Source of the DNA: FEN-1219 sp963744305
GTDB lineage: Bacteria; Pseudomonadota; Gammaproteobacteria; Steroidobacterales; Rariloculaceae
Assembly (NCBI GenBank): GCA_963744305.1
Contig: CAVUTF010000001.1
Location: 62,001-126,000 of the forward strand
DNA: 64,000 nt
Reading direction: 5' to 3'
Part shown: positions 51,455-61,509 of the stretch, one piece after another
Layout: the number at the start of each line of letters is the position of its first letter
Position numbering within the stretch: the stretch's first letter is position 1
Program-made: the position numbers and the translations under genes
The notes under the pieces: model-generated
Database searches by the model: none
What the model was told of the DNA's origin: nothing
What the model saw: only the letters and a program-made list of their open reading frames with translations

Positions 51455-52120
51455 ATGCGCGACTGTTGGATTGCACCGTCCATCCTGTCCGCCGACTTCG
51501 CTCGCTTGGGCGAGGAAGTCGAGGCTGTGCTCGCCGCCGGCGCCGACCTCGTGCACTTCGACGTCATGGACAACCATTACGTGCCGAATCTCACGATCGG
51601 TCCGCTGGTCTGCCAAGCTTTGCGCGACTACGGGATTCAGGCGCCGATCGATGTGCATCTGATGGTCAAGCCAGTTGACCGGATCATTCCCGATTTCGCC
51701 GCCGCGGGCGCAACCTTCATCAGCTTTCATCCGGAAGCGACCGAGCACGTCGACCGGTCGTTGCAACTGATTCACGAGCACGGCTGCAAGAGCGGGCTCG
51801 TATTCAATCCAGCGACGCCGCTCATTTGGCTCGAGCACGTCATCGACAAGGTCGACCTCGTGCTCCTGATGTCCGTGAATCCAGGTTTCGGCGGCCAGCA
51901 GTTCATCGAAGCCACGCTGCCGAAGCTAGCGCAGGCGCGCGGCATCATAGATCGTTCAGGGCGTGCGATTCGCTTGGAGGTGGACGGCGGCGTGAAGACG
52001 GACAACATCGCGCGGATCGCCGCTGCCGGTGCCGACACGTTCGTCGCGGGGTCTGCGATCTTCGGCTCACGGGACTACGGCGCTACGATTGCAGCGATGC
52101 GTCGCGAACTCGTACGCTGA
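51455..52120 (+). CDS. rpe: Ribulose-phosphate 3-epimerase (221 aa)
   Basis: Interconverts ribulose-5-phosphate and xylulose-5-phosphate. ATG 51455 has AAGGA about 9 bases upstream; a longer frame from 51419 is not needed. Signature blocks: IAPSILSADFARLGEEV, LVHFDVMDNHYVPNLTIGP, PIDVHLMVKPVDRII, SFHPEATEH, MSVNPGFGGQQFIEA and RLEVDGGVKTDNI, covering the metal and substrate residues. Family-typical length. It lies after the transporter gene with 63 bases between. Confidence 0.95.
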   Translation: MRDCWIAPSILSADFARLGEEVEAVLAAGADLVHFDVMDNHYVPNLTIGPLVCQALRDYGIQAPIDVHLMVKPVDRIIPDFAAAGATFISFHPEATEHVDRSLQLIHEHGCKSGLVFNPATPLIWLEHVIDKVDLVLLMSVNPGFGGQQFIEATLPKLAQARGIIDRSGRAIRLEVDGGVKTDNIARIAAAGADTFVAGSAIFGSRDYGATIAAMRRELVR

Positions 52121-52269
52121 AGCGCTCGCGAAGAGTGCACGCACGCGGCGCTGCACGCCATCCGGTTTGCGTGCCGGCACTCGATTCCCCGAGCGGTTCT
52201 GCTATGCTCGCGACCGCCGAAAACCACCCAGTTCCCGATCCTTGAAGTGAGCCGGCAGAGAGTTGCGTG

Positions 52270-54742
52270 ATGGTTTGGACCGTTCACAAATTTGGCGGCA
52301 CGAGCGTCGCCGATGCGAGCTGTTTTCGCCGCGTCGCCGGCATCGTGGCAGGGGACCAGAGCGGAAATCTTGCCGTCGTCGTGTCGGCGATGCGCGGCGT
52401 CACGGACGAGCTCCTCGGCTTGATCGAGAGGGCGGCGCGACGCGAGCCCGTGACGAGCGCGGTCGGCGCGCTGCGCGAGCGGCACGAGAAGACTACGGTT
52501 GAGCTGCTGGGCGCGGCTCGCGCGAAGCCGTTGGTCGCAGCAGCTCAATCAAGAGCTCGAGGAGATCGAGAGCATCCTCAAAGCTCTGACGCTCGTGCGC
52601 TCGGCATCGCAGCGCAGCCGGGACCTCGTGTCCGGATTCGGCGAGGTGTGGTCGGCGCGAATACTGGCGGCGTTCCTTGGACAGGAGCTCGGATCGACGC
52701 GCAGCGTCGTCTTCGTGAACGCCCGCGACGTGCTGGTCATCGAGCATGGCGAGATGGGGCCGGTCGTGGCTTGGGACGAGAGCCGCCCGAAGCTTGCTGC
52801 GGTGGTTCCGGCGAATTTTCGAGGCATCGCCGTAATCACGGGCTTCATCGGCTCCGACCGCGAGGGATTGCCCACGACGCTAGGACGCAACGGCAGCGAC
52901 TATTCCGCATCGATCTTCGGCGCATTGTTCGACGCCAACGAAGTGCACATTTGGACCGATGTCGACGGCGTCATGAGCGGCGACCCGCGCCGTGTTCCGG
53001 AAGCGAAGGTCATCGATGAGATGTCGTACAGCGAGGCGATGGAGCTTGCGTACTTCGGTGCGAAGGTAATTCACCCGCAGACGATGGCGCCGGCCATCGG
53101 CAAGGGCATTCCGATCCGCATCCGCAACACGTTCAACGCGTCGCATCCGGGGACGAGAATCTCCGCCGCATCTGCGTCCCGCGATGGGCTCGTCAAAGGG
53201 ATCAGCGGTGTCGACGGCGTCGCGCTGGTCAATCTCGAGGGCGCCGGCATGATCGGCGTGCCCGGAACCGCCGACCGGCTGTTCGGGGCCCTGCGTGAAG
53301 CGGGGATCTCCGTCATGCTGATCTCGCAAGGCAGCTCCGAGCATTCGATCTGTTTCGCCGTGCGCGAGCAGTCGGCGGAGCAAGTCCGCAAAGTAGTGGA
53401 GCGCGCATTCGCCGCCGAGCTGCAACAGGGCCAGGTGCAGAGGGTCGAGGTCACGAATGGCTGCGGCATCCTTGCCGTTGTCGGAGACGATATGGCAGGG
53501 CTGCCCGGTAGCGCCGGCCGATTCTTCCGGACCCTGGGACTGGCCGGCATCAACGTGCGCGCGATCGCACAGGGCGCGTCCGAGCGCAACATCTCCGCAG
53601 TGATCGACTCGAAGGACATGACTCGAGCTTTGCGCGCGGTCCACAGCAGCTTTTATCTGTCGGCCAAAACGGTCTCGATCGGCGTGATCGGGCCCGGCGC
53701 GGTGGGCGGCGCGTTGCTCGATCAGCTGGCGGGCGCGAATGCTGGCCTGCGAAGCAAATTCAACTTGGATCTGCGCGTCCGCGCGATCGGCGGGTCGAAG
53801 CGCATGCTTCTCGAGAAGCACCACATCGAGCTTGCCGAGTGGCGCAACCAGCTTGCGACCGCGGGCGAAATGCAGTTGACGCAGTTCGTGGATCACGTGC
53901 AGACGGATTACCTGCCGCACACCGTGCTAATCGACTGCAGCGCCAGCCAGGCCATTGCGGATCGCTACGCCGATTGGCTGCGCCGCGGCATTCACGTGAT
54001 CACACCGAATAAGCGCGCGCATAGCGGCCCGATGCCGTACTACGAGGAGCTCAAGCGCTTGAGTAGGACCTCGCGCACGCACTTCCTCTACGAGGCCACC
54101 GTCGGCGCCGGGTTACCGGTGATCCAAACCTTGAAAGATCTCGTCGAGACGGGCGACGAGATCCGCAGCATTAGCGGCATTTTCTCCGGCACGCTCGCCT
54201 ACTTGTTCAACCTGTTCGACGCGAGCCGGCCGTTCTCGGAGATCGTCCGCGAGGCGAAAGCGCGTGGATACACCGAGCCCGATCCCCGAGACGATCTCTC
54301 GGGCATGGACGTAGCCCGCAAAGCCGTCATCCTCGCGCGCGAGGCGGATCTGCGCCTCGAGCTTGCGGACATCGAGGTCGAAAGTCTCGCGCCGGCCGCG
54401 CTCGCCAATGCCTCGGTCGAGGAGTTCTTGGATCGCCTCGCAGATTTCGATGCGCCGATGGCAGAGCGAGTGAAGCAGGCGCAACGCGACGGCCAGGTGC
54501 TGCGCTACGTCGCGGACGTCGACGTGCGCGCCCGCAGCGCGAAGGTGCTGCTGCAAAGCTTTCCGCCACGCCATCCGTTCGCGAACATCAGCTTGACCGA
54601 CAACATCGTCCAGTTCGTCACGGGACGCTACTGCGACAATCCGCTCATCGTGCGGGGTCCCGGGGCGGGACCGGCCGTTACGGCGGCCGGCATCTTTGCC
54701 GATTTGCTGCGTCTGTGCAGCATGCTGAGCGGGCAGGACTAA
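52270..54742 (+). CDS. thrA: Bifunctional aspartokinase / homoserine dehydrogenase, one frameshift (about 823 aa)
   Basis: Two steps of threonine and methionine synthesis in one polypeptide. ATG 52270. The kinase starts VWTVHKFGGTSVADASCFRRVAG (KFGGTS nucleotide motif). The frame changes near 52535 by one extra base. The kinase then continues GRNGSDYSASIFGALFDANEVHIWTDVDGVMSGDPR. Two ACT-like regulatory units follow around 310-460. The dehydrogenase begins VSIGVIGPGAVGGALLDQLAG and includes KRAHSGPMPYYEEL and YEATVGAGLPVIQTLKDLVETGD. Because this enzyme should be essential on minimal medium, the shift is more likely a sequence error than inactivation. Threonine synthase follows 18 bases later. 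Confidence 0.9.
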
Positions 54743-54760
54743 CCTTCGAAGCCGACGCCG

Positions 54761-56083
54761 ATGCGCTACCAGAGCACCCGCAGCGCGGAGCAAGCCGATC
54801 TCGTCGACGCGATCATGCGCGGTCTCGCGGCCGACGGCGGGCTGTTCGTGCCGACGGAATGGCCGGCGTTTCGGCCCGGCGCTGTGATCGGCACGAGCCT
54901 CGCGGAGATCGGCGCGCAGTTGTTGCAGCCGTTTTTCGAGGGCTCGCGGCTCGCGGACGCGCTTCCCGACATCTGCCGAGAGACCTTCGATTTTCCGCTG
55001 CCGCTCGTGCCGGTTATCGAAGGCAGCGACGAGCTCGCCGTGCTCGAGCTGTTTCACGGCCCTACGGCAGCGTTCAAGGATTTCGGCGCACGCTTTCTGG
55101 CCGCGACGATGGAGCGGGCCTTGCGCATAACCCGTGACGCGCGGCCGCTCACTATTCTCGTCGCGACGTCGGGAGACACGGGCGGTGCCGTCGCCGCAGC
55201 TTTCGAGGGAAGGGCAGGGATTCGGGTCGGGATCTTGTTCCCCCGAGGTCAGGTATCGACGCGGCAGCAGCAACAGCTCACGTGCTGGGGTGACAACGTG
55301 CGCGCCTACGAGATCGAAGGCACCTTCGATCAGTGCCAAGCGCTCGTGAAGGCCGCGTTCGGCGATCCGGGGCTCCAAAGTCGGCACCGCTTGAGCGCGG
55401 CCAACAGCATCAACATCGGCCGACTATTGCCGCAAGTCGTCTATCACGCCGCGGCGAGCCTTTGGCATTGGCGCAAACACGGTGAGGCAGTCGGAATGAT
55501 CGTTCCGACCGGCAATCTCGGCAACGGGGTGGCATGCGTATGGGCCAGGGAAATCGGCCTGCCAATTCGCGAGATCGTGCTCGCCGTGAATGCCAACCGC
55601 TCGATCCCAGATTACCTCGCGACCGGTCGGTGGCAACCTACGGCGACCCGTCCGACATTGGCCTCGGCTATGGACGTCGGCAATCCGAGTAACATGGAGC
55701 GCTTGCGCCACCTGCTACCGGATTTTGCCGTGCTCGGTCACGCCGTGGAGGCTTACTCGGTGGACGACGAGGCGATCCGGTTGCAGATCCGCAAAGATCA
55801 TGCTCGGCTTGCGCGAACCTGGTGTCCGCACACGGCGACCGGTTTCTCGGTTTACGATCGGCTGCCGGATGCGCGAAAAACCGGGCGCTCGTGGATTGTG
55901 GAGGCGACCGCGCACCCGGCGAAGTTCGACGCGATCGTCGAGCCGCTGATTGGGGAAGCGGTGCCCGTACCGCCAGCGCTGGAGGCGCTGCTGGTTCGGC
56001 CTGCGCGCAGCATTCCTCTGCCGCCGGAGCTTGCGAGCTTAGCTCGGAGATCGACGGATGGGAATAAAAACATAGACTTATAA
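54761..56083 (+). CDS. thrC: Threonine synthase (440 aa)
   Basis: PLP-dependent conversion of O-phosphohomoserine to threonine. Starts MRYQSTRSAEQADLVDAIMRGLAADGGLFVP. The PLP Lys is in LFHGPTAAFKDFGARFLAAT. The phosphate-binding loop and later blocks (VATSGDTGGAVAAAFEG, ANSINIGRLLPQVVYH, VPTGNLGNGVACVWARE, MDVGNPSNMERL) match the E. coli type. The last few codons are AT-rich and end NKNIDL. It lies in a thrA-thrC order; the expected homoserine kinase gene thrB is not between or beside them in this window. Confidence 0.94.
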   Translation: MRYQSTRSAEQADLVDAIMRGLAADGGLFVPTEWPAFRPGAVIGTSLAEIGAQLLQPFFEGSRLADALPDICRETFDFPLPLVPVIEGSDELAVLELFHGPTAAFKDFGARFLAATMERALRITRDARPLTILVATSGDTGGAVAAAFEGRAGIRVGILFPRGQVSTRQQQQLTCWGDNVRAYEIEGTFDQCQALVKAAFGDPGLQSRHRLSAANSINIGRLLPQVVYHAAASLWHWRKHGEAVGMIVPTGNLGNGVACVWAREIGLPIREIVLAVNANRSIPDYLATGRWQPTATRPTLASAMDVGNPSNMERLRHLLPDFAVLGHAVEAYSVDDEAIRLQIRKDHARLARTWCPHTATGFSVYDRLPDARKTGRSWIVEATAHPAKFDAIVEPLIGEAVPVPPALEALLVRPARSIPLPPELASLARRSTDGNKNIDL

Positions 56084-56117
56084 GTAGAACAGAAAGTGGT
56101 TTCTCAGTATTGGCCTC

Positions 56118-56679
56118 TTGGTCGGTGCCTTCGTTGCCGCGGCGATTGCCGTTGCCGCTCTGCTCTATTTGCGGTGGCGCAAGCGCGGTCCACTTCTCGC
56201 TCAGGCCCTGCATTCGGTTGCGATCGAGCGGTTGCACAACGTGCTCGTGCCGGATGGCATGGGCGGTCAGATCCAGATCGAGCACCTGCTGTTGACGGCA
56301 AACGGGCTCGTCGTCGTCGACGTCGAAAGCGTTCGAGGGGACGATCTTCGCGAGCGACAGGATGGAGGAGTGGACCGTGATCGGTCGCGAGGGTCGGTTC
56401 ACGTTTCCCAACCCTCAGAGCACGCTTTACGATCGGGTCGCGGCACTGCGCCAACTCGTTCGCGACGTTCCCGTCGTGGGACACGTGTTGTTCGCGCCGG
56501 GCGCGGACTTCAGCAAGGGCAGGCCGAGGGACGTCGTGCTGCCGGCGGAGCTGATCGAGCGCTATCGCAAGCCGGAACGTGCCGACGTCGAGCGCCTCAT
56601 GGACGCGTTCGCGCCGCATTGGGACCAGGTGAAGTCCGCGACGAAGCCGGCGGGCTCCGCGCGCCAAAGCTTTCGCTAG
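56118..56679 (+). CDS. NERD-domain membrane-anchored protein, one frameshift (about 186 aa)
   Basis: Nuclease-related domain protein. Tentative TTG start at 56118; hydrophobic sequence continues upstream (FLSIGLLVGAFVAAAIAVAAL), so the true start may be earlier. One membrane helix is followed by LRWRKRGPLLAQALHSVAIERLHNVLVPD, then the NERD core HLLLTANGLVVVDVESVRG. The frame changes near 56340, after which TIFASDRMEEWTVIGREGRFTFPNP, LYDRVAALRQLV, VVGHVLFAPGADFSKGRPRDVVLP complete the fold. NERD proteins have a predicted restriction-endonuclease-like site, though a function is rarely shown. Its stop interlocks with that of the convergent tatD gene at CTAG. Confidence 0.72.
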
Positions 56680-57479
56680 CGGACGTCTCGACCGAGCCCG
56701 AAGAGCCGCTCGGCATTCTCGGTAGTCGCCTGCGCGATCGTATCGGCCGGCTTGCCTATTTCAGTGGCGATACGTTCGAGCACATGGCGTAGAAATGCCG
56801 GCTCGTTGCGTCGCGCGCGCGGTTTGGCCGGCAAATCGCGCGGGAGCAGGTACGGCGCGTCGGTCTCGATCAGCAGACGATTCAGCGGGATTTTCCGCAG
56901 CGCCGTGCGCAACGCGTCCCCACGGCGTTCGTCGCAGACCCAGCCCGTGACGCCGACGTAAAGGTCCAACTCGAGATACTCGCGCAGCTCGTCGGGGCCG
57001 CCCGTAAAGCAGTGCGCAACACCGCCGCGCAACCGTGAGCGCCACGGCGCAAGAAGCCGCACGAACTCGGCGTGTGCGTCGCGCTGGTGCAGGAACACGG
57101 GTTTGCCGACGGCTGAGGCGAGGTCGAGCTGGGCCTCGAAGGCGTTTCGCTGGGCGTCGCGGGGCGAAAAATCGCGAAAGAAGTCGAGGCCGCATTCACC
57201 GACGGCGACAACGCTGCTGCTCACGACCAGCTGGCGCAGCGCCGCAATGCCGTGCTCGTCGGCGGTCGTCGCGTGATGGGGGTGGATGCCTGCTGTTGCG
57301 AACAATCGGCCCGGATACCGGTCCGTGAGCGCGAGCGCTTGCACGCTCGTCGTCACCGACGTGCCGGTCACGACCAACCGCGTCACGCCCGCGTTCGCAG
57401 CGCGCTCGATGACCGCTTCGCGATCGTCATCGAAGCTGTCGTGAGCGAGATTGGCGCCGATGTCGATGATCTCTTGCAC
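56676..57479 (-). CDS. tatD: TatD-family metal-dependent 3'-5' DNase (267 aa)
   Basis: Close to E. coli TatD, including the non-HxH N-terminus: QEIIDIGANLAHDSFDDDREAVI. Further motifs are TAGIHPHHATT, VVAVGECGLDFFRDFSPRDAQRNAFEAQL, VFLHQRDAHAEF, GGVAHCFTGGPDELREYLE, LYVGVTGWVCDERRG and LLIETDAPYLLPRDLPAKPRARRNEPAFL, covering the metal ligands. I chose GTG 57479, giving a length like E. coli TatD (260); an ATG at 57542 would add 21 residues and overlap the divergent gene at 57541. TatD trims damaged DNA 3' ends and is not part of the Tat translocase. Confidence 0.9.
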   Translation of the reverse strand: MQEIIDIGANLAHDSFDDDREAVIERAANAGVTRLVVTGTSVTTSVQALALTDRYPGRLFATAGIHPHHATTADEHGIAALRQLVVSSSVVAVGECGLDFFRDFSPRDAQRNAFEAQLDLASAVGKPVFLHQRDAHAEFVRLLAPWRSRLRGGVAHCFTGGPDELREYLELDLYVGVTGWVCDERRGDALRTALRKIPLNRLLIETDAPYLLPRDLPAKPRARRNEPAFLRHVLERIATEIGKPADTIAQATTENAERLFGLGRDVR

Positions 57480-57540
57480 GGTGCGGATTGTGACGACCGA
57501 CGAAGTCGCGGGCAAACGATCCGCGTAGACTTCAGGCCCC

Positions 57541-58272
57541 ATGTTTTTGACAAAACTCCGACCGATCATTCTCGCCGCGGGCTTCGCGACGCAGCCGGCA
57601 GTGGCGGATCTAACCGCGGAGCTGGCCGACTTGTCGGCGCGCGTCGAGTACGGCTTCTACGCGGAGGAACCTCGCGTGATCGATGCGGCCGCGGCTGCAC
57701 TCGCACGGTTGACCGCGGACGACCCGGCCGTGCGCTACCAGCGAGCGCTCGCAGCATACCGATCGGCTCAGCTCATGCCTCGCGACGACAAGAACTTTGG
57801 CAAAGCGCTCGACCAGTGCACCGAGCTGTCTCCAACCGAGGAAGATGCGGCCGACGATGCGGAGCCTTGGATCCTCGTGGCTGCATGCGCATCGCTCGGC
57901 ATCGAGCGCGGGCTATCGCAGCAACGCCGCCGCGATGACGCGCTCGCGCGAGCGCGCGCGATCGACGAGGATAATCCGCGCATCGCGTTCCTCGAGGCCT
58001 CGCTCCTTGCAAACGGACTTCAGGCTGCGCCGATCGCGACCAGCGAGGCTGCTGCCGCGCTCACGCGAGCTGCCGAGGCCTTCCGCGTTTGGACGGGCCG
58101 CTATACGGGCCCGACTTGGGGCGAAGCCGAGACGCTTGTCCGCCTCGGTGAAATCCATCTGCAACGCGGCGAAGCGCGCGCGGCCCGCGATCTGCTCGAG
58201 CGTGCGCTCCTCATTGCGCCCGACTATCGCGCTGCCTTGAGCTTGCGGGCTCGAGTGCAACGCGCGCCCTGA
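57541..58272 (+). CDS. Exported TPR-like protein of unknown function (243 aa)
   Basis: A signal peptide (MFLTKLRPIILAAGFATQPAVA) precedes a helical protein. Repeating units resemble tetratricopeptide helices: VRYQRALAAYRSAQLMPRDD, PWILVAACASLGIERGL, ALARARAIDEDNPRIAFLEASLL and a final canonical one, LVRLGEIHLQRGEARAARDLLERALLIAPDYRAALSLRA. Cys residues at about 98 and 117 could form a disulphide. It is periplasmic by prediction. Its start overlaps the upstream end of the longer TatD alternative, so the two are divergent neighbours. No partner is evident. Confidence 0.75.
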   Translation: MFLTKLRPIILAAGFATQPAVADLTAELADLSARVEYGFYAEEPRVIDAAAAALARLTADDPAVRYQRALAAYRSAQLMPRDDKNFGKALDQCTELSPTEEDAADDAEPWILVAACASLGIERGLSQQRRRDDALARARAIDEDNPRIAFLEASLLANGLQAAPIATSEAAAALTRAAEAFRVWTGRYTGPTWGEAETLVRLGEIHLQRGEARAARDLLERALLIAPDYRAALSLRARVQRAP

Positions 58273-58355
58273 TCCAACGACAACGCCCGATCGTTCAGCC
58301 CTGACGCCGCGCTGCGGCGCGTTATGATACGGGCGGTTGACGGCCGACACGCTCG

Positions 58356-59107
58356 ATGACGGAACAACTCAGTCTGTTCGATAGCCGCTCGTCGATGGCG
58401 GCGGAAGGTGCAACGGCGCATCTCCGCGTGCGGGTGAGCATGCGCGCGAGGCGCTTGGCCCTGCGCATGGTGCCGCCGCATACGTTGGAAGTCGTCGTGC
58501 CCCGCGGGACTAGGCCAGCGAAGGTTCAAGCGTTCGTCGCCGAGCACCGGCTGTGGATTGAGCGCGCGCGGCGCGAGATAGCAACGTGCCATCGCGGGGG
58601 CGGCGAGCGCCTGCCGACTCGCGTCGTGCTCGCGGCTCTCGGCCGCGAGTGGAGCGTGCACTATCGGCAATCGAACGTGCGGCGCGCGGTGTGCGCTCCG
58701 CTGGCAGCGGGCTCGAAGTGCGTAGCGCCGATCCGCAGTTCGGCGATGCGAGCCGCGCGTTGCGCTCGTGGCTGTTGACCGAGGCGAAGGCCAAGCTTCG
58801 TCCGTGGCTGCTACGCGAGGCGCAAGCAATGGATCGCAAGCCGAAGGCAGTACAAATTCGGTTGCAGCGCACGCGTTGGGGCAGCTGCGCGAGCTCCGGG
58901 ACGATCAGCCTGAATGCCGGTTTGTTGTTTCTCGAGGCGCCGCTCGTGCGCTACTTGTTTATCCACGAGCTGTGTCACCTCTATTCGCTGAGCCACTCGC
59001 GCCGGTTCTGGAGCGTCGTCGAGCGTTTCGAGCCCGAGTATCGCGCGCTCGATCGCCGGCTCACCGAGGCGTGGGCGGTACTGCCGCTGTGGGTGCATGA
59101 GCCTTGA
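58356..59107 (+). CDS. YgjP/SprT-like zinc metallopeptidase (DUF45), one frameshift (about 250 aa)
   Basis: Putative intracellular zinc protease of the YgjP-like (DUF45) family. ATG 58356 (MTEQLSLFDSRSS). The N-terminal beta part has LRVRVSMRARRLALRMVPPHTLEVVVPRG. The frame changes near 58685, apparently from one missing base. The rest reads AVQIRLQRTRWGSCASSGTISLNAGLLFLEAPLVRYLFIHELCHLYSLSHSRRFW, with the HExxH zinc site HELCH, the third ligand His in SHSRRFW and the conserved RWGSC. It ends FEPEYRALDRRLTEAW. TATGAT at 58323-58328 may be a -10. Overlaps the next gene by 4 bases (TTGA). Confidence 0.84.
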
Positions 59108-60161
59108 GCTGGAAAGCGCTCACGAACTCGTCCGTGCTCGTCGTCGCTGTCGTCTACGGACTGCTGCTGAAGATCGCGTTCGAAGCAGGCCTGTTCGGCA
59201 TCGTGCTGGCCGCGATCGTGCAGCTTTCACTATGGCGGTATGCGTACACCGTGTTGCGCTCGATCGCACAAGGCAGGCCGAATGTCCCGCGCCGGACGCT
59301 GAGTCTCAAACCCGTTTACCGAATGGCGGCTCGTCGTCCATTACCTGTTCTTCGCGCTCGCTATGTTCTTGTTTCGAACGACGCCGCTGTTCGGTGATGG
59401 GCTGCTCGCCGATCTCGTGCATCTCGCCGGCACCACCGCGCTCGTGATCGTGTTTCCCGCGTCCGCGGCGATCATGGGATTCACGGGGAATCCGGCCGCC
59501 GCATTGAACCCGACGAGCATTGCGGGCGTGATCCGCACGATGGGCGGCGGCTACGTGCGGCTTCTCGCGGCGTGCGCCGCGCTCGCGTTGTTCACTGAGC
59601 TCGCGCCGGCCGTCCTTGGCCGCGGCGCATTCGTGCTGCTCACGCGCGACATCGTCGCGACCTGGGGATTTTTGGCGACGTTCGCTTTGATCGGCGCCGC
59701 GCTGCGTGCGCATCGCCGGGAGTTCGACATTCCGGGCGAGCGCAAGGACGACGATGAGCTGCGCGCTGGCGACCGCGAGCGAGAGTGGCGTCGTATCCTC
59801 GATCTGTCTTACGGCTCGATCCGCGGCGGCCTCGTCGCCGAAGGCTATCGCACGATCAAGGAGCTGCTTGACCGCGGAGAACGACAGCGTCGACGCCCAT
59901 CAGTGGGTGTTCAACCACATGCTGACGTGGCAGGACCAGACGCATGCGCTCCAGTTTGCGCACCGTTTCGTCGACCGGTTGATCGAAGCCGACCGGGCTC
60001 ACACTGCGCTCGAGCTCGTCGCGCAGTGTCGGCGCATCTCCCGCGATTTCAACGTGGCGCCCGCCACGGCTGCGCGCCTGGCCGCCTACGCGCGGACCAT
60101 AGGGCGGCACGGTGTCGCGGACGAGCTCGCGGCGGTCAGTCCGCGTGCTCCGAGCCCGTAA
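59104..60161 (+). CDS. Membrane protein with C-terminal helical domain, two frameshifts (about 350 aa)
   Basis: Unrecognised integral membrane protein. TTG start at 59104 overlapping the previous stop. About six helices: SSVLVVAVVYGLLLKIAFEAGLFG, VQLSLWRYAYTVL, MFLFRTTPLFGDGLL, LVHLAGTTALVIVFPASAAIMGFTG, LLAACAALALFTELAP and LATFALIGAALRA. After FDIPGERKDDDELR a soluble segment follows with TPR-like or alpha-helical features (LDLSYGSIRGGLVAEGYRTIKELLD, WQDQTHALQFAHRFVDRLIE, AARLAAYARTIGRHGVADELA). Frames change near 59325 and 59880, each by one extra base. It overlaps the convergent NDH-2 gene by 26 bases. Confidence 0.68.
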
Positions 60162-61407
60162 TCAAGCGCGCGCCGCGGCCGTAGGTGAGGTACTCCCAAA
60201 GCCACCGGATCGAGATCAGCAACGGGCTCGGTACGCCGACCAGAAAATAGATGTGCGCGATGCCCCAAATCCACCATGCAAGCCAACCGCGCAGCGTGAG
60301 AAAGGGGAATTCGATGATTGCCCGCCTACGGCCGATCGTAGCGAGATTGCCCGGATTGCGGTACGCGAACGGCCCGGGCTGCGGCCTGCCGTCGATGCGG
60401 CTCTTGATTAGCTTACCGACGTAGCGGCCTTGCTGTTTCGCGGCCGGCGCAACGCCCGGCACGCGACCGCCATTCGCCGTTTCGACCAGCGCCGCATCGC
60501 CGATGACGAAGACGTTCGGGTCGGTCGAGATCGAGAGATCGCCGCGCACCCTGACGCGGCCGGCGCGATCCACATCGGCGCCGAGCCACTTGCCGGCCGG
60601 CGACGCGGCGACGCCTGCCGCCCAGATGATCGTGCTCGACTCGATGCGCTCGCTGCCGAGCGTGACCCCGCGCTCGTCGAGGTCTGTGACTGCGGCGTTG
60701 AGCCGTACCTCGACGCCGAGTTGCTCGAGCGCGCGTTGCGCATAAGCCGACTGCCGTTCCTGGAATGCGGCGAGCACGCGCGGCCCGGCCTCCACGAGCG
60801 TGATCCGTGCACTGCGCGGATCGATGCGGCGGAAATCGGCCGCAAGCGTGTGGCGGGCCAGCTCAGCGATCGTGCCGGCAAGCTCGACGCCGGTCGGCCC
60901 CGCGCCGACGATCACGAAACGCAGTTGGCGCTCGCGTAAGCTCGGATCCGGCTCCTCCTCGGCGGCCTCGAACGCCATCAAAATTCTTCTGCGGATCAGC
61001 GTAGCGTCGTCGATGCTTTTCAGTCCCGGTGCGACCGCGCGCCAGTGGTCGCGGCCGAAATACGAATGCGTCGAGCCGGTCGCGAGCACCAGGTAGTCGA
61101 ACTGCAGCGACTGGCGCGCGAACAGAACGCAGTGGCGCTCCAAGTCGACGTTCGTGACCTCGCCGAGCAACACGGTTGCGTTGCGCTGCCGGCGCAGGAT
61201 CGAGCGCACGGGCCATGCGATGTCCGACGGCGGCAGCCCCGCCGTCGCCACTTGGTACAGCAGGGGTTGGAACAGATGGTAGTTGTGTCGGTCGACGATG
61301 GTCACGTCGGCCGCCGCTCGCGCGAGCGCCTGCGCGGCGAACAGCCCGCCGAACCCCGCGCCGACGATCACCACCCGCGGCCGGCGCAATTCGACCTTGC
61401 TCGGCAT
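60136..61407 (-). CDS. ndh: Type II NADH dehydrogenase / NAD(P)-FAD oxidoreductase (423 aa)
   Basis: Single-subunit membrane-peripheral NADH:quinone reductase that does not pump protons. FAD site: RVVIVGAGFGGLFAAQALA. NAD site: FVIVGAGPTGVELAGTIAELARHTL. VFVIGDAALVE and the AAKQQGRYVGKLI segment follow family consensus. The C-terminal amphipathic region (IEFPFLTLRGWLAWWIWGIAHIYFLVGVPSP) attaches to the membrane. Start ATG 61407, with AAGGA about 12 bases upstream. Length matches Ndh. Confidence 0.9.
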   Translation of the reverse strand: MPSKVELRRPRVVIVGAGFGGLFAAQALARAAADVTIVDRHNYHLFQPLLYQVATAGLPPSDIAWPVRSILRRQRNATVLLGEVTNVDLERHCVLFARQSLQFDYLVLATGSTHSYFGRDHWRAVAPGLKSIDDATLIRRRILMAFEAAEEEPDPSLRERQLRFVIVGAGPTGVELAGTIAELARHTLAADFRRIDPRSARITLVEAGPRVLAAFQERQSAYAQRALEQLGVEVRLNAAVTDLDERGVTLGSERIESSTIIWAAGVAASPAGKWLGADVDRAGRVRVRGDLSISTDPNVFVIGDAALVETANGGRVPGVAPAAKQQGRYVGKLIKSRIDGRPQPGPFAYRNPGNLATIGRRRAIIEFPFLTLRGWLAWWIWGIAHIYFLVGVPSPLLISIRWLWEYLTYGRGARLITGSEHAD

Positions 61408-61509
61408 GCCGTGCGTTTTCCTTCGTTGCGCGCTTCCTCTCGTTCGGCTTTGTCCTTGGCTCTGCGCTATTCTGGCGCGGTGCCTCGCACACCGACGGAG
61501 CAAGCGATC

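Noticed and set aside
61045..61509. N-terminal extension of the beta-helix gene
   Set aside because: Lies inside the NDH-2 gene on the other strand; a signal peptide and ribosome binding site mark ATG 61510.
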